Assembly: GCF_900109175.1 (NCBI RefSeq)
Contig: NZ_FNZE01000001.1
Location: 310,001 to 374,000 of the forward strand
Origin: Pseudomonas linyingensis
GTDB taxonomy: Bacteria; Pseudomonadota; Gammaproteobacteria; Pseudomonadales; Pseudomonadaceae
Length of the DNA stretch: 64,000 nucleotides
Direction: 5' to 3'
The translations under genes and the position numbers were made by a program. The notes under the pieces were generated by a model that did no database searches, was not told the origin of the DNA, and saw only the letters and a program-made list of their open reading frames with translations. The stretch's first letter is position 1. Each line of letters opens with the position of its first letter. Below are positions 29,428-41,027 of the stretch, piece after piece.

Positions 29428-29550
29428 GGGGAGGATTCCGATTCGCAGGCTTGAAAGGGGGCAATTGTACCCAAGCCCCGAAGCGGGTGCGATCTTGGTG
29501 CAGCGAAACCCGTTACAATGACGCACTTTGTCTGGCAACGGGATGGTGAT

Positions 29551-30405
29551 GTGAACGCTCCGGGTACCCTTTATGTCGTGGCCACGCCGATCGGCAATCT
29601 CGAGGACATCAGTGCGCGGGCGCTGCGCGTGCTGCGCGAGGTCAAGCTGATCGCCGCCGAGGATACCCGCCACAGCGCCCGTCTGCTGCAGCACTTCGGT
29701 ATCAATACGCCGCTGACCGCCTGTCACGAGCACAACGAGCGCGAACAGGGCTCGCGGCTGATCCAGCGCCTGCTGGGTGGTGACGATATGGCCCTGGTAT
29801 CGGATGCCGGCACGCCACTGATTTCCGATCCGGGCTACCACCTGGTGCGCAATGCGCGTGCCGCCGGTGTGCGGGTGGTGCCGGTACCCGGCGCCTGTGC
29901 GCTGATTGCGGCCCTGTCGGCCTCCGGCCTGCCGTCCGATCGTTTCGTCTTCGAAGGCTTCCTGCCGGCGCGCAGCACGGCGCGCCGCCAGCGTCTGCAG
30001 GCCGTAGTGGAGGAGCCGCGTACGCTGATCTTCTACGAGGCGCCGCATCGCCTGCTCGAATGCCTGGCCGATCTGCGCGAGCTGTTCGGCGTCGAGCGCC
30101 CGGCGGTGCTCGGGCGCGAGCTGACCAAGACCTTCGAAACCATCAAGGGAGCGCCGCTGGGCGAACTGCACGACTGGGTGGCGGCCGACAGCAACCAGCA
30201 GCGTGGCGAGTGCGTGCTGCTGATCGAGGGCTGGCAGGCGCCGGCAGGCGAGGAGACGCTGAGCGCCGAGGCGCTGCGGGTGCTCGATCTGCTGCTGGCC
30301 GAGCTGCCGCTCAAGCGGGCGGCGGCGCTGGCTGCGGAAATCACCGGGGTGCGCAAGAATCTGCTCTACCAGCAGGCGCTGGAGCGACAGAAAGCCGAGG
30401 ATTGA
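29551..30405 (+). CDS. rsmI: RsmI, 16S rRNA 2'-O-ribose C1402 methyltransferase
   Basis: A 284-residue SAM-dependent methyltransferase of the tetrapyrrole-methylase fold that modifies C1402 of 16S rRNA in the 30S P site. Key motifs are [33 protein letters not shown] and [15 protein letters not shown] choose the GTG at 29551; an in-frame ATG at 29518 would add 11 residues not typical of the family. It is divergent from lpoA and is followed directly by the RNase P RNA gene. Confidence 0.93.
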   Translation: MNAPGTLYVVATPIGNLEDISARALRVLREVKLIAAEDTRHSARLLQHFGINTPLTACHEHNEREQGSRLIQRLLGGDDMALVSDAGTPLISDPGYHLVRNARAAGVRVVPVPGACALIAALSASGLPSDRFVFEGFLPARSTARRQRLQAVVEEPRTLIFYEAPHRLLECLADLRELFGVERPAVLGRELTKTFETIKGAPLGELHDWVAADSNQQRGECVLLIEGWQAPAGEETLSAEALRVLDLLLAELPLKRAAALAAEITGVRKNLLYQQALERQKAED

Positions 30406-30445
30406 GCTTGTTATCCGCGCCTGCAGTGAGTACCCTGCGCGCCGG

Positions 30446-30794
30446 AGAGTCGGCTGGACAGTCGCCGCCCTGCTTGCAGGGGGGAGGAAAGTCCGGGCTC
30501 CATAGGGCAGAGTGCCAGGTAACGCCTGGGAGGCGCGAGCCTACGGAAAGTGCCACAGAAAATAACCGCCTAAGCGCGCAAGCGCCGGTAAGGGTGAAAA
30601 GGTGCGGTAAGAGCGCACCGCACGGCTGGCAACAGTTCGTGGCTAGGTAAACCCCACTCGGAGCAAGACCAAATAGGGATCCATTGGCGTGGCCCGCGCT
30701 GGATCCGGGTAGGTTGCTTGAGGCCGTCAGTGATGGCGGTCCTAGAGGAATGACTGTCCTCGACAAAACCCGGCTTACAGGCCGGCTCTCCCCT
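30446..30794 (+). ncRNA. rnpB: RNase P RNA (M1-type)
   Basis: The catalytic RNA of RNase P, which removes 5' leaders from tRNA precursors. The 5' end begins near AGAGTCGGCTGGACAGTCGC; the universal core GGAGGAAAGTCCGGGCTCC is near 30482-30500, and the matching 3' core GAGGAATGACTG is near 30746. The 3' part CCGGCTTACAGGCCGG forms the last hairpin, followed by CTCTCCCC and T's. The ends are estimated from the conserved helix P1 and may be off by a few bases. It lies between rsmI and the dcw cluster, as in other pseudomonads. Confidence 0.97.
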
Positions 30795-30990
30795 TTTTCT
30801 CCCTCCGCTATTGATGTTATTGCCTGCCTTTTAATTCCAAAACGCTATTGCTCCTCATGATGAACTTTAAGTTCTTGGCATAGCTCTTTGGCGCGAATTG
30901 ATTTTATTCCTCGATTTGCCCGTATCCCCATTTCCGTCTGTCGGCCTCTTCTCTAAGTTGCGGTCCAGTAAGGGTTTTTCCTGTTGGGGT
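30795..30990. other. AT-rich gap between rnpB and the mraZ promoter
   Basis: I counted 72 G or C in the 165 bases 30796-30960 (about 44%), against roughly two thirds in the surrounding genes. I see no open frame with a ribosome site, no inverted repeat longer than a few bases and no sign of a known RNA here. It may be a spacer, a worn insertion remnant or an upstream activating region for the dcw cluster. Confidence 0.5.
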
Positions 30991-30992
30991 CG

Positions 30993-31009
30993 CCTTGACT
31001 GGGTCAAGG
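30993..31009. promoter_or_regulatory. Palindrome overlapping the mraZ -35 box (possible operator)
   Basis: CCTTGAC-TGG-GTCAAGG is a perfect 7-bp inverted repeat with a 3-base centre, and its left arm contains the -35 hexamer TTGACT (30995-31000). Symmetric sites placed over a -35 box are typical of repressor binding. No regulator is identified, and the dyad is short enough to be chance. Confidence 0.4.
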
Positions 31010-31024
31010 GCGGGTTCCTATAGT
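30995..31024 (+). promoter_or_regulatory. Main promoter of the dcw cluster (mraZ promoter)
   Basis: TTGACT at 30995-31000 and TATAGT at 31019-31024 are 18 bases apart, each a 5/6 match to the sigma-70 consensus. Transcription would start near 31031, directly beside the MraZ repeats and about 70 bases before the mraZ start. This is the best promoter match in the window. Confidence 0.8.
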
Positions 31025-31033
31025 GTGTAAGGG

Positions 31034-31058
31034 TGGGGGAAAGTGGGTGAAAGTGGAT
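31034..31058 (+). promoter_or_regulatory. MraZ operator: three TGG repeats at 10-bp spacing
   Basis: TGGGG, TGGGT and TGGAT begin at 31034, 31044 and 31054, separated in each case by GAAAG. The known MraZ operator is a set of TGGGN repeats separated by 5 bases, placed between the promoter and mraZ. The match in sequence, 10-bp period and position is very good. The third repeat is weaker (TGGA). It predicts autorepression of the dcw cluster by MraZ. Confidence 0.88.
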
Positions 31059-31099
31059 TTATCAGCTATATAAGGCTGTCCACTGGGGGAATTACTGTC

Positions 31100-31555
31100 G
31101 TGTTTCGCGGAGCCAACGCCATAAGCCTTGACGCCAAGGGTCGTCTGACGATGCCGAGCCGGTATCGTGACGAGTTCATGGCGCGTTGTGCCGGTCAGCT
31201 CATCGTGACCATCGATGCCGTCGATCCCTGCCTGAGCGTTTATCCCTTGACCGAATGGGAGCTGATCGAGACCAAGCTGCGCGAATTGCCATCCCTGCGA
31301 GAAGAGAATCGCCGTTTGCAGCGCCTGCTGATCGGCAATGCGGTGGATCTGGAGCTGGATGCGGCGGGGCGGTTTTTGGTACCGCCACGGCTGCGTGAAT
31401 ATGCCGGGCTGGACAAGCGTGCGGTGCTGGTCGGCCAGCTCAACAAGTTCCAGTTGTGGGACGAAGAGGCCTGGGATACGCGCTGCGCGGAGGATCTCCA
31501 GGCCATCAAGAGCCCCGGCGGACTGCCGGACGAATTACTCAACCTGACTCTTTGA
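31100..31555 (+). CDS. mraZ: MraZ, transcriptional regulator of the dcw cluster
   Basis: A 151-residue protein with two AbrB-like MraZ repeats, each with the DxxxR core: [17 protein letters not shown] (about residues 9-25) and [19 protein letters not shown] (about residues 80-98). It is a ring-forming DNA-binding protein that represses its own operon. I choose the GTG at 31100, which has GGGGGA upstream, because it gives the family N terminus [11 protein letters not shown]. It is the first gene of the cluster, 1 base from rsmH. Confidence 0.96.
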   Translation: MFRGANAISLDAKGRLTMPSRYRDEFMARCAGQLIVTIDAVDPCLSVYPLTEWELIETKLRELPSLREENRRLQRLLIGNAVDLELDAAGRFLVPPRLREYAGLDKRAVLVGQLNKFQLWDEEAWDTRCAEDLQAIKSPGGLPDELLNLTL

Positions 31556-31556
31556 T

Positions 31557-32497
31557 ATGAATGCAGCCACTTTCAGCCATGTAACCGTCCTGCTCCACGA
31601 AGCCGTCGAGGCGCTTGCCGTGCGCGCGGAGGGCTGCTACCTGGATGGCACCTTCGGGCGCGGCGGCCACAGCCGCGAAGTGCTGCGTCAACTGGGCCCG
31701 GGCGGACGCCTGCTGGGCTTCGACAAGGATCCCCTGGCGATCGCCACCGGCCTCGAGCTGGCCGCCGAGGACAGTCGCTTCCAGATCGTCCAGCGCAGCT
31801 TCGCCGAACTCGGCGAGGAGGTGGCGGCCCGCGGCCTGCAGGGCAAGATCGACGGGGTGCTGCTCGACCTCGGTGTGTCCTCGCCGCAGCTGGACGATCC
31901 CGAGCGTGGCTTCAGCTTCATGAACGACGGTCCGCTGGACATGCGAATGAACCCGGATGCCGGGGTCAGCGCGGCCGAGTGGATCGCCTCGGCTTCCGAG
32001 GAAGAAATCGCCCGGGTGTTCTACGAATACGGCGAAGAGCGCTTTTCCCGACGCATGGCGCGGGCCATCGTGCAGCGCCGCGCCGAGCGCCCGTTCACCC
32101 GCACCGCCGATCTGGCCGAGGTGATCACCGTGGCCAATCCGGCCTGGGAAAAGGGCAAGAATCCGGCGACCCGGGCCTTCCAGGGCCTGCGCATCCATAT
32201 CAACAACGAGCTGGGTGATCTCGAGCGCGGTCTCGAGGCGGCGCTGGAAGCGCTCGCCGTGGGGGGGCGCCTGGTGGTGATCAGCTTCCACTCGCTGGAG
32301 GATCGCATCGTCAAGCAGTTCATGCGTCGCCAGGTGAAGGGCGAGGCCGACAACCTGCCGCGCGACCTGCCGGTACAGGTGGCGAAGTTCGATCCGCGCC
32401 TCAAGCTGCTCGGCAAGCCCCAGTACGCCTCGGCTGCCGAACTCAAGGTCAATCCGCGCTCGCGCAGCGCGGTCATGCGTATGGCGGAGAAACTGCG

Positions 32498-32501
<4 letters not shown>
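31557..32501 (+). CDS. rsmH: RsmH, 16S rRNA N4-cytosine-1402 methyltransferase
   Basis: A 314-residue SAM methyltransferase (formerly MraW). The SAM-binding motif lies in [16 protein letters not shown], and [22 protein letters not shown] plus [15 protein letters not shown] are diagnostic. It modifies N4 of C1402, the same nucleotide whose ribose is methylated by RsmI encoded just upstream at 29551. Its last bases overlap the ftsL start (ATGA). Confidence 0.97.
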
Positions 32502-34526
<2,025 letters not shown>

Positions 34527-34527
<1 letters not shown>

Positions 34528-35993
34528 TGCCGATGAGTCTGCTGAAGATGTTTCCCGAGGCGCGGCGTGACGCGCTGATCCGCGAGCTGAGCCTGGACAG
34601 CCGGGCCCTGCGACCGGGCGATCTGTTTCTGGCCATTCCCGGCCACCACAGCGATGGTCGAGGCTACATCGCCGACGCCATCGCCCGCGGGGCCGCGGCG
34701 ATTGCCTATGAGGCCGAAGGCGCGGTGGATATCCCGTCGTCCGAAGCGGTGGTGATGGTGCCGGTCAAGGGCCTGGCGGCCCAGCTGTCGGCGATTGCCG
34801 GGCGCTTCTACGGCGATCCGAGCCGCAGCCTGGAGCTGGTTGGAGTTACAGGTACCAATGGCAAGACCAGCGTCAGCCAGTTGCTGGCCCAGGCGCTCGA
34901 CCTGCTCGGCCAGCGCTGCGGCCTGATCGGCACCCTGGGGGTCGGTTTTCACGACAACCTGCAGAGCGGTCGCCACACTACGCCCGACCCGCTGGCGGTG
35001 CAGGCGCAACTGGCCCGCCTGAAGCAGGCCGGGGCAAAGGCGGTGGCGATGGAGGTGTCGTCCCATGGCCTGGATCAGGGTCGGGTCGAAGGGCTGGACT
35101 TCGACGTGGCGGTGTTCACCAACCTGTCGCGAGACCATCTCGACTATCACGGCGACATGGCGACCTACGGCGAGACCAAGGCGCGCCTGTTTGCCTGGCC
35201 GGGCCTGTACTGCCGGGTGATCAATCTCGACGACCTGTTCGGTCGCGAACTGGCCGCCCGCGAGGCGCCGTCGCGGCTGATCAGCTACAGCCTGATCGAT
35301 CCTGCAGCGACGCTGTATTGCGCCGAAGCCGAGTTCAGCGAAGCGGGCGTGCGCGCCCGTCTGGTGACCGCCCAGGGCGACGGCCTGCTGGTCAGTCCGC
35401 TGCTTGGCCGCTTCAACCTGAGCAACCTGCTGGCGGTGGTCGGCGCGCTGATGGGCCTCAACCATCCGCTGGACGAGATCCTCCACGTGCTGCCGCAGCT
35501 GCAGGGGCCGCTCGGGCGCATGCAGCGCCTTGGCGGAGGCAGGCAGCCGCTGGTGGTGGTCGACTACGCGCACACCCCCGATGCTCTGGAAAAGGTCCTC
35601 GAGGCCCTGCGCCCGCATACCCGTGGCCGCCTGCTGTGCCTGTTCGGCTGCGGCGGCGACCGCGACCGCGGCAAGCGCCCGCTGATGGCGGCCGCCGTCG
35701 AGGGTCTGGCCGATGGCGTGTGGGTCACCGACGACAATCCGCGCTCGGAGCCGACCGAGCAGATCATTGCCGACATCCGTGCCGGCTTCCGCCAGCCCGA
35801 GCGGGTGCACTTCGCCCCCGGTCGCGGCGTGGCGATTGCCCAGCTGATTGCGGCGGCCACGGCCGACGATGTGATCCTGCTGGCCGGCAAGGGCCACGAG
35901 GACTACCAGGAAATCGACGGGGTGCGTCACCCGTTCTCCGATATCGACCAGGCCGCCGCTGCGCTGGCCGCTCGCGAGGTGCAGGATGCTTGA
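34527..35993 (+). CDS. murE: MurE, UDP-MurNAc-tripeptide synthetase (meso-DAP adding)
   Basis: A 488-residue Mur ligase that adds the third residue of the peptide stem. The P-loop is GTNGKTS (109-115), and the carbamylated-lysine region follows the central domain pattern. The DNPR motif at residues 403-406 indicates meso-diaminopimelate, not lysine, as substrate. The ATG at 34527 overlaps the ftsI stop; a second in-frame ATG lies at 34533. The 3' end overlaps murF by 8 bases. Confidence 0.98.
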
Positions 35994-37362
35994 AGCCTGG
36001 ATGCTGAGCAGTGTGCTGGGAGCACTGAAGGGAAAACTGGCCGGGGCCGATGCCTTCTTCAACGGGGTGAGCATCGACAGTCGCTCGATCGAGCCGGGCC
36101 AGTTGTTCGTCGCCCTCAGCGGCGAGCGCTTCGACGGTCACGCCTATCTCGAGCAGGTGGCCAGCAAGAGTGCCGCCGCCGCGCTGGTCGAGCGCGAGCA
36201 GGAGGCGGTCGAGCTGCCCCAGCTGGTGGTGGCCGACACCCGCCTGGCCCTCGGCCGGCTCGGCGCGCTCAACCGCGCCGCGTTCCGCGGCCGGGTCGCG
36301 GCGGTCACCGGCTCCAGCGGCAAGACCACGGTCAAGGAGATGCTCGCCAGCATCCTGCGCGCCGACCATGCTGGCGATGCCGCCGCCGTGCTGGCCACCC
36401 GTGGCAACCTCAACAACGACCTCGGCGTACCGCTGACCCTGCTCGAACTGGCGCCGCAGCACCGGAGCGCGGTGATCGAGCTGGGCGCCTCGCATGTCGG
36501 CGAGATTGCCTACACCGTCGGCCTGACTCGCCCGCAGGTGGCGATCATCACCAACGCCGGCACCGCCCATGTGGGCGAATTCGGCGGTCCGGAAAAGATC
36601 GTCGAGGCTAAGGGCGAGATCCTCGAGGGCCTGGCTGCCGACGGCGTGGCAGTGCTCAATCGCGACGATCCGGCCTTCGGTGTCTGGGTGCGGCGCGCCG
36701 GCCAGCGCCGGGTGCTGAGCTTTGCCCTGCACGGCGCCGCCGACTTCACGGCCCGCGAGCTGGCGCGCGATGCCCGCGGCTGCCCGGCCTTCACCCTGGT
36801 CGGCCCCGTTGGCGAACTGCGCATCCAGCTCAACCTGCTCGGCGAGCACAACGTGGCCAACGCCCTGGCCGCATCCGCAGCCGCTCATGCCTTGGGCGTG
36901 GCGCCGGAGGCGATCCGCAGCGGGCTGGAAAACCTGCAGCCGGTCAAGGGGCGTGCCGTGGCGCAGTTGGCGCCCTCTGGAATGCGGGTTATCGACGACA
37001 GTTACAACGCCAATCCGGCGTCAATCCGGGCGGCGATTGATATACTGGCCGGCTTTTCCGGACGCACCGTCCTGGTGCTCGGCGACATGGGCGAACTGGG
37101 TGCCTGGGCCGAGGCGAGTCACCGCGAGGTGGGCGCCTATGCCCGTGGCAAGGTCTCGGCGTTGTATGCCGTAGGCCCGCAGATGGTCCATGCGGTCAGC
37201 GAGTTCGGTACCGGCGCGCGACATTTTGCCGATCAGGCTGAACTGATTGCCGCACTGGCTGCCGAACAGTCTCCGGAAACCACCCTGTTGATCAAAGGCT
37301 CGCGCAGCGCGGCGATGGAAAACGTCGTCGCTGCGTTCTGTGCCAGTGCTGGAGAACACTAA
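35986..37362 (+). CDS. murF: MurF, UDP-MurNAc-tripeptide D-Ala-D-Ala ligase
   Basis: A 458-residue Mur ligase that completes the pentapeptide by adding D-Ala-D-Ala. The P-loop is TGSSGKTTVKE (Lys113), and GNLNNDLGVPLTLLEL near residues 143-158 is characteristic of MurF. Full family length. It overlaps murE by 8 bases and is immediately followed by mraY (TAA then ATG). Confidence 0.97.
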   Translation: MLEAWMLSSVLGALKGKLAGADAFFNGVSIDSRSIEPGQLFVALSGERFDGHAYLEQVASKSAAAALVEREQEAVELPQLVVADTRLALGRLGALNRAAFRGRVAAVTGSSGKTTVKEMLASILRADHAGDAAAVLATRGNLNNDLGVPLTLLELAPQHRSAVIELGASHVGEIAYTVGLTRPQVAIITNAGTAHVGEFGGPEKIVEAKGEILEGLAADGVAVLNRDDPAFGVWVRRAGQRRVLSFALHGAADFTARELARDARGCPAFTLVGPVGELRIQLNLLGEHNVANALAASAAAHALGVAPEAIRSGLENLQPVKGRAVAQLAPSGMRVIDDSYNANPASIRAAIDILAGFSGRTVLVLGDMGELGAWAEASHREVGAYARGKVSALYAVGPQMVHAVSEFGTGARHFADQAELIAALAAEQSPETTLLIKGSRSAAMENVVAAFCASAGEH

Positions 37363-38445
37363 ATGCTGCTGCTGTTGGCCGAGTATCTGCAACAGTTCCA
37401 CAAAGGCTTCGCGGTCTTTCAGTACCTGACCATGCGCGGGATCCTCGGCGTGCTCACCGCGCTGGCCCTGTCGCTGTGGCTGGGTCCCTGGATGATCAAG
37501 ACCCTGCGCACCCGCCAGATCGGCCAGGCGGTGCGCGACGACGGTCCGCAGTCGCACCTGTCGAAGAAGGGCACGCCGACCATGGGTGGCGCGCTGATCC
37601 TGTCCTCCATCGCCATCAGCACCCTGCTGTGGGCCGATCTCGCCAACCGCTACGTGTGGGTGGTGCTGGCGGTGACCCTGCTGTTCGGCGCGATCGGCTG
37701 GGTCGACGACTACCGCAAGGTGATCGAGAAGAACTCCCGCGGTCTGCCGAGCCGCTGGAAGTATTTCTGGCAGTCGGTGTTCGGCCTCAGCGCCGCGCTG
37801 TTCCTCTACCTGACCGCCACCACTCCGGTGGAAACCACCCTGTTTCTGCCGCTGCTGAAGAACATCGAGATCCCCCTGGGGATCCTCTTCGTGGTGCTGA
37901 CCTACTTTGTCATCGTCGGTTCGAGCAACGCGGTCAACCTCACCGACGGCCTCGACGGTCTGGCGATCCTGCCGACCGTGCTGGTCGGCGGCGCACTGGG
38001 CATCTTCTGTTACCTGGCGGGCAACGTGCGGTTTGCCGAATACCTGCTGATCCCCTACGTGCCGGGCGCCGGCGAACTGATCGTGTTCTGCGGCGCGCTT
38101 ATCGGCGCCGGCCTCGGCTTCCTGTGGTTCAACACCTATCCGGCCCAGGTGTTCATGGGCGACGTCGGTGCGCTGGCCCTTGGTGCTGCGCTCGGCACCA
38201 TCGCGGTGATCGTTCGTCAGGAACTGGTGCTGTTCATCATGGGTGGGGTGTTCGTCATGGAAACCCTATCGGTGGTGATCCAGGTGGCCTCGTTCAAGCT
38301 GACCGGCCGGCGGGTGTTCCGCATGGCGCCGATCCACCACCATTTCGAACTCAAGGGCTGGCCCGAGCCGCGGGTGATCGTGCGTTTCTGGATCATCACC
38401 GTGGTGCTGGTGCTGATCGGCCTGTCCACCCTGAAGCTGAGGTAA
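37363..38445 (+). CDS. mraY: MraY, phospho-N-acetylmuramoyl-pentapeptide transferase
   Basis: A 360-residue polytopic inner-membrane enzyme that moves phospho-MurNAc-pentapeptide onto undecaprenyl phosphate, making lipid I. About ten hydrophobic segments are visible. Diagnostic blocks are [13 protein letters not shown], the Asp-rich [23 protein letters not shown] and the [14 protein letters not shown] loop near the C terminus. It begins directly after the murF stop, and murD follows 6 bases later. Confidence 0.98.
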   Translation: MLLLLAEYLQQFHKGFAVFQYLTMRGILGVLTALALSLWLGPWMIKTLRTRQIGQAVRDDGPQSHLSKKGTPTMGGALILSSIAISTLLWADLANRYVWVVLAVTLLFGAIGWVDDYRKVIEKNSRGLPSRWKYFWQSVFGLSAALFLYLTATTPVETTLFLPLLKNIEIPLGILFVVLTYFVIVGSSNAVNLTDGLDGLAILPTVLVGGALGIFCYLAGNVRFAEYLLIPYVPGAGELIVFCGALIGAGLGFLWFNTYPAQVFMGDVGALALGAALGTIAVIVRQELVLFIMGGVFVMETLSVVIQVASFKLTGRRVFRMAPIHHHFELKGWPEPRVIVRFWIITVVLVLIGLSTLKLR

Positions 38446-38451
38446 TCGCAG

Positions 38452-39813
38452 ATGACACTGATCGCTTCCGACCAGTTCCGCATCGTTGTCGGCCTCGGCA
38501 AGAGCGGCATGTCGCTGGTGCGCTTCCTGGCCCGCCAGGGCGTGCCCTTCGCGGTAGTCGACACTCGCCACAGCCCGCCGGAACTGGCCACCCTGCAGGC
38601 CGAGTTTCCTCAGGTGGAGGTGCGCTGCGGCGCGCTCGATGTGGACTTTCTCTGCCGCGCGAGCGAGTTGTACGTCAGTCCCGGTCTGCCGCTGGCCACC
38701 ACAGCACTGCAGGAAGCCGCCGCCCGCGGCGTCAAACTGTCCGGCGATATCGACCTGTTCGTGCGCCATGCCAAGGCACCGATCGTGGCCATCACCGGCT
38801 CCAACGCCAAGAGCACCGTGACCACCTTGGTCGGCGAGATGGCCGCGGCGGCCGGCAAGAAGGTGGCGGTGGGCGGTAACCTCGGCACCCCGGCGCTGGA
38901 CCTGCTCGCCGACGACGTCGAGCTGTACGTGCTCGAACTGTCCAGCTTCCAGCTGGAAAGCACCGAACGGCTGAACGCCGAGGTGGCCACCTGCCTGAAT
39001 GTCAGCGATGACCACATGGATCGCTACAGCGGCCTGCAGACCTATCATCTGGCCAAGCACCGGGTGTTCCGCGGTGCCCGCCAAGTGGTGATCAACCGCC
39101 AGGACCCGCTGTCGCGGCCGCTGATCGCCGACCAGGTGCCGTGCTGGAGCTTCGGCCTCGACAAGCCGGACTTCAAGTCGTTCGGCATCCTCGAGGAGGG
39201 GGGCGAGAAGTTCCTCGCCTTCCAGTTCTCCCGGCTGATGCCGGTGCGCGAGCTGAAGATCCGCGGTGCCCACAACCAGGCCAATGCCCTGGCGGCGCTG
39301 GCCCTCGGCCATGCCGTCGGCCTGCCGCTGGCGCCGATGCTGGATACCCTGCGCGGCTTCACCGGCCTGGCGCACCGTTGCCAGTGGCTGCGCGAGCGCG
39401 CCGGGGTGACCTTCTACGACGACTCCAAGGCGACCAACGTCGGTGCTGCACTGGCGGCGATCGACGGCCTGGGTGCGGAGATCGACGGCAAGCTGCTGCT
39501 GATCGCCGGTGGCGACGGCAAGGGTGCCGATTTCACCCCCCTGCGCGCCGGCGTGGCGAAGTACTGCCGTGCGGTGGTGCTGCTCGGTCGCGATGCCGAG
39601 CTGATCGCCGAGGCGCTCAAGGGCGAGGATGGCGAGGCGGTGGTGCCGCTGCTGCGGGTCAACAGCCTCGACGAGGCCGTGCAGCGCAGCGTCGAGTTGG
39701 CCGAGGCAGGTGATGCCGTACTGCTGTCGCCGGCCTGCGCCAGTCTCGACATGTTCAAGAACTTCGAAGAGCGCGGCCGCCTGTTCGCCCAGGCCGTGAA
39801 GGAGCTGCCCTGA
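38452..39813 (+). CDS. murD: MurD, UDP-MurNAc-L-alanine D-glutamate ligase
   Basis: A 453-residue Mur ligase that adds D-glutamate. The P-loop is GSNAKST (116-122), with Ala where most family members have Gly (GSNGKST); the remaining core (GGNLGTPALDLL, ELSSFQLE, NVSDDHMDRY) is intact. The GSNAKST form is, as far as I recall, seen in pseudomonad MurD proteins and is not a defect. One-base overlap with ftsW. Confidence 0.97.
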   Translation: MTLIASDQFRIVVGLGKSGMSLVRFLARQGVPFAVVDTRHSPPELATLQAEFPQVEVRCGALDVDFLCRASELYVSPGLPLATTALQEAAARGVKLSGDIDLFVRHAKAPIVAITGSNAKSTVTTLVGEMAAAAGKKVAVGGNLGTPALDLLADDVELYVLELSSFQLESTERLNAEVATCLNVSDDHMDRYSGLQTYHLAKHRVFRGARQVVINRQDPLSRPLIADQVPCWSFGLDKPDFKSFGILEEGGEKFLAFQFSRLMPVRELKIRGAHNQANALAALALGHAVGLPLAPMLDTLRGFTGLAHRCQWLRERAGVTFYDDSKATNVGAALAAIDGLGAEIDGKLLLIAGGDGKGADFTPLRAGVAKYCRAVVLLGRDAELIAEALKGEDGEAVVPLLRVNSLDEAVQRSVELAEAGDAVLLSPACASLDMFKNFEERGRLFAQAVKELP

Positions 39814-41027
39814 TGCGCGCCCTGCTGCGCCTGAACCCGTCACCGCTGCTGAGTCGCCGCGGCGTCGATCTGGACTTCCCGCTGCTGGCGGGTTGCCTGG
39901 CGCTGCTCGGTCTCGGCTTCGTGATGGTCTCCTCCGCCTCGTCCGAGGTAGCGGCGGCGCAGTCGGGCAATTCGCTGTATTACATGATCCGCCACCTGGT
40001 CTACCTGGCCATCGGCTTCGCTGCCGCCGGCGTGGTGCTGCTGGTGCCGGTGTCCTCCTGGCAGAAAAACGGCGGCAAGCTGCTGGTCACCGCCCTGGTC
40101 CTGTTGGTGCTGGTGCTGGTGCCGGGCATTGGCCGCGAGGTCAACGGCGCGCGGCGCTGGATCGGCTTCGGTATCGCCAACATCCAGCCCTCCGAGCTGG
40201 CCAAGCTGTTCACCGTGATCTATCTGGCCGGCTACCTGGTACGCCGGCAGGCGGACGTGCAGCACAAATGGAAGGGTCTGCTCATGCCGCTGATCGTGCT
40301 CGGCCTGATGGCCGGCCTGCTGCTCTCCGAGCCGGACTTCGGCGCCACCGTGGTGCTGGTCGGCGCCGGCATCACCATGTTGTTTCTCGGCGGCGTCAGC
40401 CTGCTGCGCTTCCTGCCGATGGTCGTTGGCGTGGTGGTGATCGGCGTGGTGGTGATGACCAGCCAGGCCTACCGCCTCAAGCGCCTGACCAACTTCATCG
40501 ATCCCTGGGCCGACCAGTTCGGCGCCGGCTACCAGCTCAGCCAGGCACTGATCGCCTTCGGACGCGGCGAATGGCTGGGCGTGGGCCTGGGCAACAGCGT
40601 GCAGAAGCAGTTCTACCTGCCCGAGGCGCATACCGACTTCGTCTTCGCCGTGCTTGCTGAGGAGCTGGGTATGGTCGGCGCGCTGCTCACCGTGGCGCTG
40701 TTCGTGCTGGTGACCCTGCGCGCCCTGTACCTCGGCCTGTGCGCCGAGAAGGCCCAGCAGTATTTCTCCGCCTATGTGGCCTACGGTCTGGCGATCCTCT
40801 GGATCGGCCAGTTCCTGATCAACATCGGCGTGAACGTCGGCCTGCTGCCGACCAAGGGTCTGACCTTGCCGTTCCTCAGTTACGGCGGCAGTTCGCTGGT
40901 GGTCTGCTGCATCAGCCTGGCCCTGCTACTGCGCATCGACTGGGAGCGGCGCAACCAGCTGGGAAATGCCGAGATGGAATTTACCGAAGAGGATTTTGCC
41001 GAGGAGGAGCCGCGCCATGCCCGGTAA
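39813..41027 (+). CDS. ftsW: FtsW, septal SEDS peptidoglycan polymerase
   Basis: A 404-residue SEDS-family membrane protein with about ten helices. It polymerises glycan strands from lipid II together with FtsI. Conserved blocks include GREVNGARRWIGFG, IQPSELAKL, LSEPDFGATVVL (the catalytic Asp of SEDS enzymes lies here) and LPTKGLTLPFLSYGGSSL. The N terminus overlaps murD by one base and the 3' end overlaps murG by 11 bases. Confidence 0.98.
   Translation: MRALLRLNPSPLLSRRGVDLDFPLLAGCLALLGLGFVMVSSASSEVAAAQSGNSLYYMIRHLVYLAIGFAAAGVVLLVPVSSWQKNGGKLLVTALVLLVLVLVPGIGREVNGARRWIGFGIANIQPSELAKLFTVIYLAGYLVRRQADVQHKWKGLLMPLIVLGLMAGLLLSEPDFGATVVLVGAGITMLFLGGVSLLRFLPMVVGVVVIGVVVMTSQAYRLKRLTNFIDPWADQFGAGYQLSQALIAFGRGEWLGVGLGNSVQKQFYLPEAHTDFVFAVLAEELGMVGALLTVALFVLVTLRALYLGLCAEKAQQYFSAYVAYGLAILWIGQFLINIGVNVGLLPTKGLTLPFLSYGGSSLVVCCISLALLLRIDWERRNQLGNAEMEFTEEDFAEEEPRHAR

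Noticed and set aside
29491-29526. Promoter for rsmI at TACAAT (29514-29519)
   Set aside because: The -10 box is good, but the only TTG-type hexamer upstream is 13 bases away and no -35 of acceptable spacing is seen.
38797-38823. MurD P-loop with Ala in place of Gly (GSNAKST) as an inactivating change
   Set aside because: The rest of the ATP site is intact, and I recall this form in pseudomonad MurD, so I treat it as a family variant and not a defect.
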